NCBI GenBank assembly: GCA_950295325.1
Contig: OX485806.1
Span: 25,544,001-25,608,000, forward strand
Direction: 5' to 3'
Length of the DNA: 64,000 bases
DNA from: Polytrichum commune
Taxonomy: Eukaryota; Streptophyta; Polytrichopsida; Polytrichales; Polytrichaceae
Made by a program: the position numbers and the translations under genes. Shown here piece by piece: positions 23,641 to 34,302 of this stretch. The notes beneath the pieces were generated by a model. The model had not been told where the DNA came from, made no database searches, and saw only the letters and a list, made by a program, of their open reading frames with translations. Numbering within the stretch: the first letter of the stretch is position 1; each line of letters starts with the position of its first letter.

Positions 23641-24501
23641 GGGTCCAAGACCAAACAAACTCCAAAATTTTGAACAATTCTATAAGTTCGGCATAAGATT
23701 TTGAACCCAGGGAGTTTACACTAGGACAAATCAAAAGTATGGTTAAAATATAGTGGGGATGATGTGGCATTGCTTTCCTGCCAAATTTGTCAGTCCCGAC
23801 TCAAGAATATACTTTTTAGAATTCAAGAAACCATCTTTGAAGGTTGGCTCTGATCTTGAGTCCAAAAGTTGGATGATTTAAATCCCAAATATCACGGACT
23901 CATTACCCTAATGTAAGCCCACCTTAGGGTTAGTTTGGAGTTGGGTCTGAAAGACCCAAGAAACATCTTAAAATGAATCATCCTATTAGTTGAGCGTAAG
24001 ATTTTGAACCTAGGGAATTCACACTAGGACAAGTCAAAAGTATGACAAAATATTGTGGGGACGACGTGACACCACTACCCTGCCAAATATTGTGGTCCTA
24101 AGTCAAGAACACGCTCTTCAAAATTCGAGGAACCTCTAGTGAAGCTTAACTCCAATCTTGACTCCAAAAGTCAGTTCTTAAGTCCCATGTTTCTTGGACC
24201 TGGACCCTATTGGGGTGGTTTACATTAGGGTATAGGTTTTAAGGTGTTTGAGATCTAAGACTTCTCAACTCTGGAATCAAGACTGGACACAAGCTTGAAA
24301 TTTGAATTATTATGATTGGCTGGAGTATTTTCTTGAGTCGGGACCAACAATATTTGACATGACAGTGGTGCCACATTGATGCCACTATATTTAACCACAC
24401 TTTAGACTTGGGTCCTGGTGTAACTTAGATTCCTTGGGTGCAAAATATTGGTATGAACTCATAGGATCGTTCAATATTGGTGTTTCTTTGGTCGAGGGCC
24501 C
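23641..24501. repeat. Inverted-repeat element with internal direct duplication
   Basis: The ends match in inverted orientation over about 60 bp (left GGGTCCAAGACCAAACAAAC; right, read inward, GGGCCCTCGACCAAAGAAAC). Inside, a block starting ATAAGATTTTGAACC recurs with period 303 (23692 and 23995), and a third, inverted copy occupies about 24300-24440. No target duplication was seen. It may be a foldback-type DNA element. Confidence 0.4.
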
Positions 24502-25071
24502 TCATGGATACCCACCCCTAAGCCTATGCCTCTAACAATGGCCCAATGTTGCCACCGGAAATTTCCAATTGTTGTCTTGGAATGGTTTTCTATGTATTAA
24601 GAAAATGCTTCATTATACGATGGGTAGGTTTCATAGGATGAGTTAGTGAAACTGTTCCAATATAACTAGGAAATAGGGATAAAATTGTCTAGATTTATCA
24701 TAGTCATTTAATATTGTGGAAGAATTGGTAAGAAAAAAACATGTGGATGGAAAATTGGGATAGGAAAGGGTCCTTCACTCCAATGGCTAACCATAGCATT
24801 ACTAAGCAACTAACTTAGATGATGTGATCAATTTTTGAAAGAAAGAGGCCGCGATGAACAAACTCTAATAATTGTAGTTGCTTGTTGAAAACTCTACAAT
24901 CCACATCATGAGCACTCCCCAACAATAGCGATCCCAAAAATTAAAGGAGAATTACGCTCACCAATACCTGAGTCACACATAATACAACCAAAGAGCTAAG
25001 TAATGTTATGCTACCATGTCGATTACTTTACATGTATGGAAATATATGTTAACATTGAATACTGCTTGTAA
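24502..25071. other. Intergenic, nothing recognised
   Basis: AT-rich sequence with no open frame of note and no visible repeat. Confidence 0.4.
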
Positions 25072-25645
25072 GGGTTGCTCCACACTATGGCCCGAAGGTC
25101 ATAAAGGCCATTGATTTCCACCAATTAGATCGCAAGAAACCAAAAATTCGGCCTCTCGACCCTTCACACCAGCGGCCAAAGTTTAAAGGCTCTCACAGCT
25201 CAAAAATGCCTACATGGCAATAATTTTTTACCAAGGTGATAGACCCTCGAAGGAAGTTTGGGTCGATTGGGAATGGAAACACAGACTATGGTCGAGAGGC
25301 CGTTGATTTCTTTTCATTGAAAAGAAAAGAAAAGAAAAAGACTAGATCTTGACCGTTTGATTGGGGAGGTTATTTTGGGTAGGGAATAAAGTGGGATGCT
25401 TCTTCTTCCTTTGGACTTTGGAGGCTTCACACTATGCCCGTCTAAGTCGAGAGACCATGGGAGTTCATAGCCAAAGGTTTGGACTCTGAGCTTGGCCTTT
25501 GGAAGCTTCACACTGTGCCCGGCCGAAGACTCCAATTCCTATATTATATTGGATATTTGTAGCCCATTTGTTTGGACTCTCAACAAAGTTTGGCCATTCA
25601 ATCCCATGGCCTCTCCACTTGGACGGCCATAGTGTGGAGTGGCCC
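25072..25645. mobile_element. Harbinger-like MITE, family 2, copy 1 (574 bp), TAA duplication
   Basis: Left end GGGTTGCTCCACACTATGG; right end read inward GGGCCACTCCACACTATGG. Flanked by TAA at 25069-25071 and 25646-25648. The outer bases GGGCCRCTYCACAC are shared with family 1, although the interiors differ. No coding capacity; a minus-strand frame at 25535-25314 is chance. Confidence 0.85.
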
Positions 25646-26926
25646 TAAGTTGGCCGTGTCCAAAGGTTTGTGGTTTGTCTTGGTCCATGGACAAGTCAAC
25701 TAATTATTCTCATCATGTGGAGCTTGGCCGAAGAATTTTAGGTTGTCGGCGTTGCACGACAGGCTGAGTGGAGTTCTTTAACTATTCGTTGCTTCCCAAG
25801 CCACTCGTGACTAGGGTTTCGGCCTAAATTTGACCTACATTTTGGAGTCCGGAATGTCCATATCCACAACTAATCTATCTTTTGAAAATGACCAACTTAT
25901 AAACAATCTCGAGAGAAATTTGTTGTTCACTTCTTACAGTATTAAACAACCTGAACTTGTCCTTAACGAGATCATTTAATTCTTAGGAAAAATGCAGTTT
26001 GGTCTCAAATTTGTCGAGCTTTCATTCCAACTCTAAAAACGAGTGAAGAAGCAACTAATCTTGGAAACGTTCATTGGCTAGGCCCTTGGCTAAATCACAT
26101 ATGTGTTGGGTTGGCCCCATCCCTCTGACATCTCCTTCATTGCCTGGTCTTTTTGCTCGCACATGTGTGGAAACTCTTCCTCCTTGGGAACCAATTTGAC
26201 AATACCCGGTCACTTAAGTCATTAAGCTCGTTTGGCATGTGAAGGAACTCCATTGATTATGTTGGGAATAATGAAAGTGATGTCAACTTGAATATTTGTA
26301 TTTTTCACCGGGTATTGTTACATTGGTTCCCAAGGAGGTGCGGGCAGGAAGATCGGGCAGTGAAAGAGGCATCTGAAGGGTGGGTCCCAGCCGAATGAAG
26401 GTGTGATCTAGCCCGGGGCATTTGGCTAGGAAGTACGTGATGAAATTGGTAACAAGCACAAATATAATATGGATATGTATAATCATTCATCGGTAATCAC
26501 TAATATATAGCTAATTTACACTCCCCATAATCGTTTGTGTTGAGTGAGAGAAACGAAATCAATATTGCTTATCACACCTGATATTATGGGTTGCAATTAG
26601 CATGGGTAAATAACACCGTAGTTTGTTGTTAAATTCTAGCACAATGTTTACATTTTGGCATTACAGTGGTTGTCACAGTATGCGGCGTCGGCGGCCACAC
26701 CTTATCTGTTGGGTTTCATCCATTTAGATTTGGATGGATGAATCTTAGTTGTGGAGAGGAAATTTCCTAAGTGAGGAGCCTCCTCCTTGGCTTGGCATTC
26801 TTGCCTAATCAAGTATTGTGGATGAGTGTATGGAAAGAGCTTGTATGAAGTGAAGATTACATGTGTTTGCAATAAATTTCGAGTTCTTTTTCCCTTTCTT
26901 ACACTCTTGGATTTTCCCGTGGTGGA
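25646..26926. other. Intergenic, no gene seen
   Basis: Includes a near-inverted pair around a CCGGGTATTG/CAATACCCGG motif (about 26201 and 26309). Short minus-strand frames at 26486-26283 have no domain. Confidence 0.4.
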
Positions 26927-27836
26927 GTGAGAGATAGCTTAACTCATTGTGTGCATTTGAGAGATTAGAGCTCTTATGAGTGTTTGACTCTCTTCCTTCT
27001 CACTTGGCAAGAATGTGCTTCATTTTTAATGTTTTCTTCTTCACTCTTGAGATTTAACGCGCAAGAGGGGCGTGAATGCAAGAAGTGACAAAGTTGTGAA
27101 GTTCCGGAGCGAGAACACCGCGGATTTGCGGAGCAACAAGATGAAAAATGTTTGCTTGTAAATATAGCATCAAGATGATTTGTGATGATGAATTGGTGAA
27201 TTCTCCATGTAATCTTCTATCATTTGGTTGTTGGCAAGCTTGAATTCATGCCATAAAGTTGTGGAGAATCACTCTTTATTCGAATTGAAGAGAAATTCAT
27301 TGTGTTAGTTTTTAAAAAATTAAAATTAAAATTGGGAGGAGTGCAGAGGAGCCGAAGTCCTTGGCTGGCCCCTCTACTACGTCCGGCAGCGACTCGGCGG
27401 CACACAACATCAGCCCGCAGCACGCGGCGGTGGGCCTCCCCTTGCCTCCCTTACCTCACTTCCCTCCCTCCCCTACCCCCCTACCCCCACCTAGCCCCCT
27501 AATCCCAGCTAGCCTATCTAGCCCCCCTAGGCCACCCTCCCCCCCCAGCTAGGGTCCCCCCCCCTCTGCCAGGCTGCGGCAGCAGGGTAGGTTGTTGGCC
27601 GGCAGCAACTAGCAGCCCCCACCCCAATTTTTATTTTTATTTTTTTGAAAATTTCTTTTGGTAACGAATATATGAGTCGGTAGAAAGAAATTATTCAAAC
27701 AAAAAATCAAATGGAAAACAATAGAATTTTATTGATTGACAACACCATCCTTGAATTCGCGAAGAGGCATGGTGGGTGAGAGATAGTTTGACTCATTGTC
27801 TGCATTTGAAGAGAGATTAAAGCTCTTATGAGTGTT
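26927..27836. repeat. Pair of ~65-bp direct repeats flanking a C-rich island
   Basis: The segment GTGAGAGATAG...ACTCATTGT...GCATTTGA...GAGATTA...AGCTCTTATGAGTG occurs at 26927-26992 and again at 27776-27836, about 850 bp apart. Between them, 27340-27620 is strikingly GC- and C-rich (runs of CCCCCC, CCTCCC, CTAGCC) in an otherwise AT-rich neighbourhood. The frames across it are low-complexity Pro/Ser-rich and are not called as genes. Confidence 0.6.
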
Positions 27837-28640
27837 GTTTATGTGTGACTTTGCTATGTTTTAGTGTTGTTTGTTAGTGGTGGTTGGTACTCGAGCTGCA
27901 GTGACACACGATCGCTATTTACACGACATGATACTTAATTTCACATTTGTGTATCAAAGTAATGATTTCGTATTTTTACTTGTAAACATACAATATTGCA
28001 GACCTTGGATAGCTAGCCAACTAACATCATTTAGCTAAATTTTCTCAGCCCCTATTTGTCACTTGGTTTGACCCTCATGTGGTGCTAAAATGAGTTTGAC
28101 CCTCAATGAACCGATATAGAATGTTATTGGTTCAAACCTCCACACGACCTCCGACGCATGCACCTCAAGCTTGCCAAACATGGAAGGTTTTGTAAGAAAC
28201 TCCCTACCAAACTCCTTTGAATTAAAGGATAACTCTAATGTGCTAACAAAAAAACAAAGGGTATTTAAGAGGTAGACACCGTTCTCAAGAAGATATACAC
28301 TTAGCCTGGTGCATATTCTCATTCCTCCAATTAACCTCGACACCCTCAACTTCTCTAAGCACTTAGAAACACTCACTCTCTCAAACCTATAAGCTTTCTA
28401 AATGCAAAATCCCTTCAAATACCTCTTCCTAATGTCAACCCCCGAAAATGTCCACAAGAATATGTCATCACTTTCTTTTATGCCTTTAGTCATCTTCCCT
28501 CTTGCCCCTGGTCAATAAGAAATGATTGGATTGAGGGCATCAAAGAACCCTAAGTGGCTAGGTAACGGCCGCCGCCGCCACTAGTAGTAAACTATAACCT
28601 TCCCTGACCCTCAAGTCCTCCCTACAAAACACACTCCCAG
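27837..28640. other. Intergenic; left end of a hAT-type MITE near 27998
   Basis: 27996-28045 begins GCAGACCTTGGATAGCTAGCC, a variant of the hAT-MITE end at 34303; its partner end was not found. The 105-residue minus-strand frame 28376-28059 has no recognised domain. Confidence 0.35.
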
Positions 28641-28830
28641 TCTTGAACTAACCTCAACGAAAAAGCCAACATTTTGGCCTTTTATTCTCTGCTTGCTCTT
28701 TCGCAAGCTGCTTATTATGTCCCCCGGTCAGAACCACACGTGCAAGTTCCCCCGCATGTGGCAACAAAATGCACCGGACTGGTTTCATGGTCCTTCCCTC
28801 TGAGAGTAGGGCAACCATCATCAAAGACTA
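28640..28830 (-). other. Group II intron domain V/VI relic (probable organellar DNA insertion)
   Basis: On the minus strand, 28764-28731 folds as a group II intron domain V: CCACATGC, GGG, a GGAA loop, CTTGCA, the two-base CG bulge, then TGTGG. The stem pairs CCACA with TGTGG. Immediately downstream, 28712-28685 gives a hairpin (GCTTGC, GAAAGA, GCAAGC) in the domain VI position. The lower stem and the catalytic triad are altered (TGC in place of AGC), so it is not expected to splice. In a plant nucleus the simplest source is a mitochondrial DNA insertion. The extent is approximate. Confidence 0.55.
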
Positions 28831-29390
28831 CTTCTCAACTAAACAACTAACTAGAACATGATTAATATAATATCATACTAACGTTCATCTACATGCATAC
28901 TTGGAATAGCAATAACACACATAAATGCATACGTTTTAAATACTAACCGGCCCACATCACAATAACAACCTAAATCTTGTTGGGCACCAATAAATTTTCA
29001 CTCCGCACCTTCTCGGATGGTGTCTATTTTGGAGCCTCATAAATGGTGTCCACTCATATGGTTAAGATTTCTCTATTCTCGTAGATCGATCTCAAACAGT
29101 TTTGTAAACAACCATCAACGTGAAGCTAAATAAGGTGCAGATCAACCCTTCACTGTGTTTTTTTTTCTCCCATGTTCAACTAAACTAAGGATGATGTGTC
29201 TAAATCCATGACAACAATAATCTAGGCACTTAAGTTAGCAACAATGTGCACAATTCCCTCTCAGGTGAAAGGACAGGCGCCTATTTCTATATGTATTTCT
29301 ATTCCTTCCCAAAAGAATTTAGTTTCTCTACCTTAGAATATCTCAACAAGTTCTTCGGACAATAATATCTTAAGAGCCAGGACTAAGGGC
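28831..29390. other. Intergenic, no gene seen
   Basis: AT-rich link up to the target-site copy (29383-29390) of the hAT insertion. May include more of the organellar insertion at its left, which I cannot delimit. Confidence 0.4.
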
Positions 29391-30473
29391 CAGGCCATAA
29401 ATTTGACACCCTAGCCAAATTTCCAGGGAACACCGTGTCCCAAATTTTGGGTGTCCCAAGGACACCTTGCTCCAATTTTTGGGTGTCCTCATAAATTTCT
29501 CTTAAATTTTTTTTTTTGGTCAAAATAGGTACAATTTTGAAAAATATATAATATCATTTCAAAATCTCAATTAAAAATTAAAAAAATCACTACATATCAT
29601 AACTTGCAATGCAAATCAAACCTACAAGCGGCGGCCTTTCATAGCACACCACTTTACCCATACTTGTTCAAAGTCAATGGCCTCTATGGGGATTTTTGCC
29701 ATTGCAACTCTCATTTGTGCTTCCAAAGTCTCTAATACCAAACTACACCGTAAAGTAGATTTAATATGATTTTGAGTAGAAAACCCTCTCTCACAAGAAG
29801 TTGTACTAGCAGGAATTACAAGAACAGCTTGCCACAACTTTGTCATATGAGGATATCTTCCAACATAGTCCAAATTGGAAGAATAAACCATCCAAGCTTG
29901 GTGCATTTTAAGACCACCACATGAAATATGAAGTGTATCCAAAAAACCTCGAAGCTCTGATTTTAAACCACGCTCATCAAAAAGATTCCCTCCATTAGTG
30001 CAGAAGTGGTCAATGAAACTCTGAAGCCATAAACGAGCATTTCGATGAAGAAGTGTCAAGTTTGTTGAAAAACAGACAGGGCTAAATAGCTTAGCTGCAT
30101 TGAAGAGCTTCAAATCATGAAATCGTTGCTGCAATGATTCTATCACCTTGCACCCATGGAGGGTACCATCACCACCAAACTCAATTGCATGAGGCAATGG
30201 TGCATAATGCAATATATGTGAATGCACCACTCCTGTAGAGTCTTGAAAATGGATCTCACCGCCTCTAGAAATGTCCAAAATTTGTGCCACAAATTTGGCA
30301 TCCGCTGATAGGCCCTACAAGTACAGGGGACACCCTGAATTTTTTTTGGGTGTAAAAAGGACACCCTTGTAGGATTTTTGGGTGTCCTCGGGGACACCCT
30401 GTTTGAGATTTGGGTGTCCTAGTACACTCTAGGAAGCAAAATACACCCCCCATGGTGTCAATTTTATGCCCTG
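29391..30473 (-). mobile_element. Internally deleted hAT transposon with perfect 8-bp target duplication
   Basis: The ends are CAGGCCATAAATTTGACACC (left) and, read inward from the right, CAGGGCATAAAATTGACACC, typical hAT termini starting CAGG. The element is flanked by identical 8-bp repeats CTAAGGGC (29383-29390 and 30474-30481). Subterminal GGTGTCC/GGACACC motifs are clustered at both ends (29420-29490, 30330-30420), as expected for transposase-binding sites. At 1083 bp it is too short for a full transposase and keeps only its C-terminal part (30290-29622). The right-hand duplication overlaps the border of the MITE at 30478. Confidence 0.9.
29622..30290 (-). pseudogene. hAT transposase C-terminal fragment with dimerisation domain (222 aa)
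   Basis: An uninterrupted 222-residue frame. Residues about 146-200 match the hAT C-terminal dimerisation domain: a WQAVLVIPAST stretch followed by SCERGFSTQNHIKSTLR, where S-ER-FS is the family signature (here SCERGFS, residues 165-171), and a conserved LETLEAQMR helix. It resembles the ZNF862-like branch of hAT transposases found in plants and animals. The BED zinc finger and the catalytic RNase H-like core are missing; a normal transposase is 600-800 residues. The frame has no stop or frameshift, so a dimerisation-only product is conceivable. Transcription is unknown. Confidence 0.85.
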
Positions 30474-30477
30474 CTAA

Positions 30478-30974
30478 GGGCCACTTCACACGAGCCAAGA
30501 GCCATGACCGTGAAATTGTGAGAGCCCCAAAGAAAGTGTCCAGAGGCCGTCCCAACACACCTCCAAAATCATGTAGTGTGGTCACGGACATTCAAGTGTA
30601 GTGGGAAGTCATATGTGATGGGGCCCTCAACCAAATGCTATTTCAATGAATTTTTATTTATTTGGGTCCTCACACATGATAAAATAGAATAAACCAATGG
30701 TTGTGAACGTTCGGAGTGCCTTGGTCTCCCGGTTTTGTGTCAGACCTACCTCCAAGAGGTGGTTCTTGAAAACAGTCTAGGTGACCATGAAACATGATCC
30801 ATTCAATGCCATGTACGAAGCCCTGTAGACTTTACATTCATCTTGCATTCACATGCTTTGTTGGTCCCTCAAGCGTAGTGTGAAGCGAACTTGAACCGGC
30901 TCCGCCTTTTCCACCAATGAGAGTGCTTGAAGTGTAATGGTCACGGGCTCTCAACCTCGTGTGTGAAGTGGCCC
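30478..30974. mobile_element. Harbinger-like MITE, family 1, copy 2 (497 bp), TAA duplication
   Basis: Same ends and same length as the copy at 3881; TAA on both sides (30475-30477 and 30975-30977). The hAT element to the left duplicated CTAAGGGC, which is this MITE's TAA flank plus its first four bases, so the MITE was present first. Confidence 0.9.
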
Positions 30975-31064
30975 TAAGGAGAAGGTTTCCAACAAGTGTT
31001 ACAGCGTGAACACTGATCTAATTTTGGGATCATGACTTCTTGCGCACTTGGAGTTTGTTCCTAA

Positions 31065-31541
31065 GGGGCGCTTCACATTATGGCCGAAGGCCGAGAGGCC
31101 ATTGATTTCCACCATTCAAATTGCAAGAAACCGAGAGTTCAACCTCTCGACCCTTCACACTAGAGGCCAACGTCCAAAGGCCGTCGCAGTTTAAAATGCT
31201 TACTTTTTGAAGAAGGCAACAAACTCTCAAAGGAAGTTTGAGTCGGATTGGAATGGAAACCCAAACTATGGTCGAGAGGCCATTGGTTTATTTTCATTAA
31301 AAAATCAATCATTGGCAAGATCTTGGGCGTGAGATTGGAGGGGTTGTTTTGAACAAAGAATAAAGTGGGATGCTCGTTTGGGTTTGGACTTTGGACTTGA
31401 CCTTTGGAGGCTTCACACCATGCCCAGCCGAAGGTTTCACTTACTATATTTAATTGGTTATTTTCAACCCATTTCTTTGGACTCTTAGCAAAGTTTGGCC
31501 ACTCACCTCTCAACTTGGACGGCCATAGTTTGAAGCAGCCC
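31065..31541. mobile_element. Harbinger-like MITE, family 2, copy 2 (477 bp), TAA duplication
   Basis: Left end GGGGCGCTTCACATTATGG; right end read inward GGGCTGCTTCAAACTATGG; TAA at 31062-31064 and 31542-31544. The interior matches the copy at 25072 (e.g. GAGGCCATTGATTTCCACCA, ACCTCTCGACCCTTCACAC). Confidence 0.85.
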
Positions 31542-31932
31542 TAATTTCTAACCCTCTGGATCCCGAATATTGTGCTCAATTGGCAACTCTCAGCAACTCT
31601 TCTCTGGTTTCCTCTCAGTAGCAATTTTTGTAGTTTTTTTCTCAGTGGCAACTTCATCTCTAGCAATGCGGCCGTTCGTTGTGCAAGGAACAACTCTACT
31701 CCGACTCTACTCAAACTTTCTTCAAACTTCTCCTCCATTGATATGAAACATTATGTTAATTAGCGTCTGCTTTTGTTGCAGTCTCAACAATGCATTCGAA
31801 TGTTCGGTCTGTACTTGGCAAGCTACACTTGAATCTTTAATCTACGCATAACAATCTAAACTTGAATCTTCAATGCTTGTATCAACAACGCTCAGATCAT
31901 GGACTTCTTCATATATCAATTGGCTCTTCGTA

Positions 31933-32536
31933 CAGTGATCTCCCGTTTAAGTACACATCCCGGTTAAGTGCGCAATTTTTTTGACAAAAATCAAGGTTCA
32001 TATTTTACTTGTTTGAACATGTCATGCAAAGTCATTTGCTATGAAATCGTTAATTTTTTACGCTTTACATTCTCAATTTGTTAACGTTTCGCTGAAACGT
32101 CTCAAACAATCGTCGCTCATTATACATATGTCTAGATTCTATTTGAACATTGGAGCAAAGCAATTGGTCGTCGATGTGAAGGACAATAGAGCTTCAAAGC
32201 CTTTGAAATCGGTAGCACTTTCAGATTCAACAAATGTCTCGATAGGTTGGATTTCGTCATCGTTAGGTGGTTCTTCAATTCGCATCATTTCCATAACTTT
32301 CCGGATGGCACCTTTACTAACTTCATGCTCCTGCCCCAACACCCGCTTGCTCGGCACATTCGGCTTGCTCAACTTTGCAATAATTTCACATCGTTGGGCT
32401 TTGGTCAAGCGGGTTGACTCCAGTTTCATCCATTTCATGTTGCGATTCATCGAATCAAAGGGTCTAGAAAGCGATATGAGTAAAGTACGCACCAACAACT
32501 CTGGCTCAAAGTGTGTACTTAAGTGGGAGATTACTG
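31933..32536 (-). mobile_element. pogo-like (Tc1/mariner) transposon, internally deleted, TA duplication
   Basis: Left end CAGTGATCTCCCGTTTAAGT and right end, read inward, CAGTAATCTCCCACTTAAGT, flanked by TA (31931-31932, 32537-32538). CAGT-starting ends with TTAAGTACA are typical of pogo/Tigger elements. Total length is only 604 bp. It encodes, on the minus strand, the N-terminal DNA-binding part of a transposase (32498-32139) and lacks the DDE catalytic core. Confidence 0.85.
32139..32498 (-). pseudogene. pogo-like transposase N-terminal DNA-binding fragment (119 aa)
   Basis: An uninterrupted frame starting 38 bp inside the element end. Residues about 27-70 form a CENP-B/pipsqueak-type helix-turn-helix: LTKAQRCEIIAKL, then VLGQEHEVSKGAIRKVM (the -VSKGAIRK- recognition helix). 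The second CENP-B helix-turn-helix and the DDE domain are missing; residues 75-119 are acidic and probably join a C-terminal remnant after an internal deletion. The result is a short, potentially expressed DNA-binding protein with no catalytic domain. Whether it is transcribed cannot be judged. Confidence 0.7.
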
Positions 32537-32780
32537 TATATTTGGCACTTCCAGGGTCCTCAACTTCTCAAATATGGTACACATGTATCACAACAACTTG
32601 TGGATCAAGAACACAAGTATCAACACATTGGTGTTAGCATTCGTTGTGGTCTAAGCAACTTGTTGGTAGGCCGTGGTCTCATGGGAGTTACTCTATATGT
32701 GAGGTCGAGAAAAGTGTGTGTTTTTGGATGGTGGGAAACAATGAGGAGTGATCTTGTAGTGTTGTGGGAGTGTTTGCAAA
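32537..32780. other. Spacer, possibly decayed LINE 3' region
   Basis: No gene recognised. Directly precedes the LINE tail at 32790 and may belong to that element. Confidence 0.35.
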
Positions 32781-32789
32781 CACCCTATA

Positions 32790-32875
32790 CTGCATCACGG
32801 GACACCGTGATCAGCAAAGGGCTAACGGGCTCGTATTCATGCCAGTACCTTATTATTGGCGTTATTTTTTCTTGT
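32790..32875 (+). mobile_element. LINE 3'-tail fragment with conserved hairpin
   Basis: Contains a 7-bp hairpin (ATCACGG, loop GACA, CCGTGAT at 32794-32811), then AGCAAAGGGCTAACGGGCTC, GCCAGTA and GGCGTTAT. The same order appears at the end of the LINE at 56826-57472. No coding part is recognisable upstream. Confidence 0.65.
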
Positions 32876-33008
32876 CGTTTCTTTTGGGAGTGTCTGCAAC
32901 GCGGAGGAGGTAGTGATCTTTTAAGGGTGTGAAAGGGCAGGGAGGTAGCACCGCTTCTGGGGGCGGCAACAAAGCAGAGCTTTCACCACCTATCTGTGAG
33001 GAACACTA

Positions 33009-33228
33009 CACTAAATATGATATTTAGTTTGACTTATTATTTGGAATTACGCAATGCTATATATGTTTACTGTACATCTCATATTTTACCAATGAATGTT
33101 AGAACATTGGTAGGTTGGACATTATAGAGCATTGACAACTTTACTTGGTAGAAATCTATTTCAATAGTAGAAATATATAGCACCATGTAAATTCATATAG
33201 TAAGTCACACTAAATATCGTATTTGGTG
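33009..33228. mobile_element. CACTAAA-type MITE, copy A (220 bp), TA-flanked
   Basis: The left end reads CACTAAATATGATATTTAGT and the right end, read inward, CACCAAATACGATATTTAGTG; both continue as TGACTTA. TA on both sides (33007-33008, 33229-33230). Non-coding. Confidence 0.6.
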
Positions 33229-34302
33229 TACCTCACATCCTTTCTCCTAGATGCCTTACCAAATAAAAGTTTGTCCTCAACACAACTTTTGGAGCTCCTC
33301 TACGTGCTACCACATGTTATCGTGTTCTTGATCAACAACACCCTCCATTACAACATGGTTGTCATGATAACCACCAAGGCCATGCAAAGTGGGATGCTAT
33401 GAATTCAAAAAGGAATCGATGTTTGACAAATTGGGGACATACTACCTAAAAGGTTGCTTGGCATAATTCGATATCATAGCATTTTTAGGTTGCAAATTAT
33501 ATGAGTAATATATTTTCCCCCACCCTATTCTATGTAATAAAAAAATGTCAATGAACATCCAACCAACAACATCCAAATCCCAAGGATGAACCCTACAACA
33601 AGATGAGCCACCAACTCACCTAGCTCATTAGAGGAATTACCAACCTTCCATAGTCAACTTTGGGAATCAAACCCAACACATTCCACAAACAATAAAGTCA
33701 CCTTGCCAACATAACACCCACCCTTCAAACGCACAATAACACGCCCATTGAAATTATATACATACAACCTCGCACCCACCAAGAGGCCCACGTAGCCCCC
33801 CTTACACGAGGCTTTAACACTTGTCCCATGGCATTGCTATGTAGACCCAATTCTGTTTTGCATATGAGGTAGTGGTTGTAACCAGGGTGAAGCGTGTCAC
33901 ATTCATGCCAACCCGTGGGAGTGACGTTGTTTCTCCTCTCTTCGCATATAAACTTTGTAAGTCTCATATGATTCTCTAAACATGAAGGAGATTGCGCCTC
34001 CTTCGCATTGTTCTGGAAACCACATACACACCAATCAACCATACGTCATGTTCTCGATCCCTAAACTTGAAGGTTTGCAAATGTTTCCTTAAATGGCCAT
34101 TATCCCTAAATGGGTGCCCCTTTGAACTTTGACAATAGTAATGGTTAGTTGCATGGACCAACCTCCATCCTCAAAGGTGTCATGGAGGGATGGTGGTTTT
34201 TTTTTTTTTTTAAAGAACCGTTCATATAGTGTCTATGCGGTCTTTGTTTGTGGTAACTTTTTGATTCAATAAACCTAGTTGCATTGGTGTTTTCAAGTGT
34301 GG
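33229..34302. other. Intergenic; unrecognised minus-strand frames
   Basis: Two overlapping minus-strand frames, 34161-33976 and 34042-33725, could be one frameshifted relic (segments such as GHLRKHLQTFKFRDREHDVW and ENHMRLTKFICEERRNN), but I recognise no family. Otherwise AT-rich. Confidence 0.3.

Noticed and set aside
27361-27552. Pro/Ser-rich open frames in the C-rich island
   Set aside because: Low complexity; openness follows from base composition, and there is no splice or family support.
33725-34161. Overlapping minus-strand frames that could be a frameshifted gene
   Set aside because: Some Arg/Lys-rich and Cys-containing segments, but no family recognised; kept only as a note.
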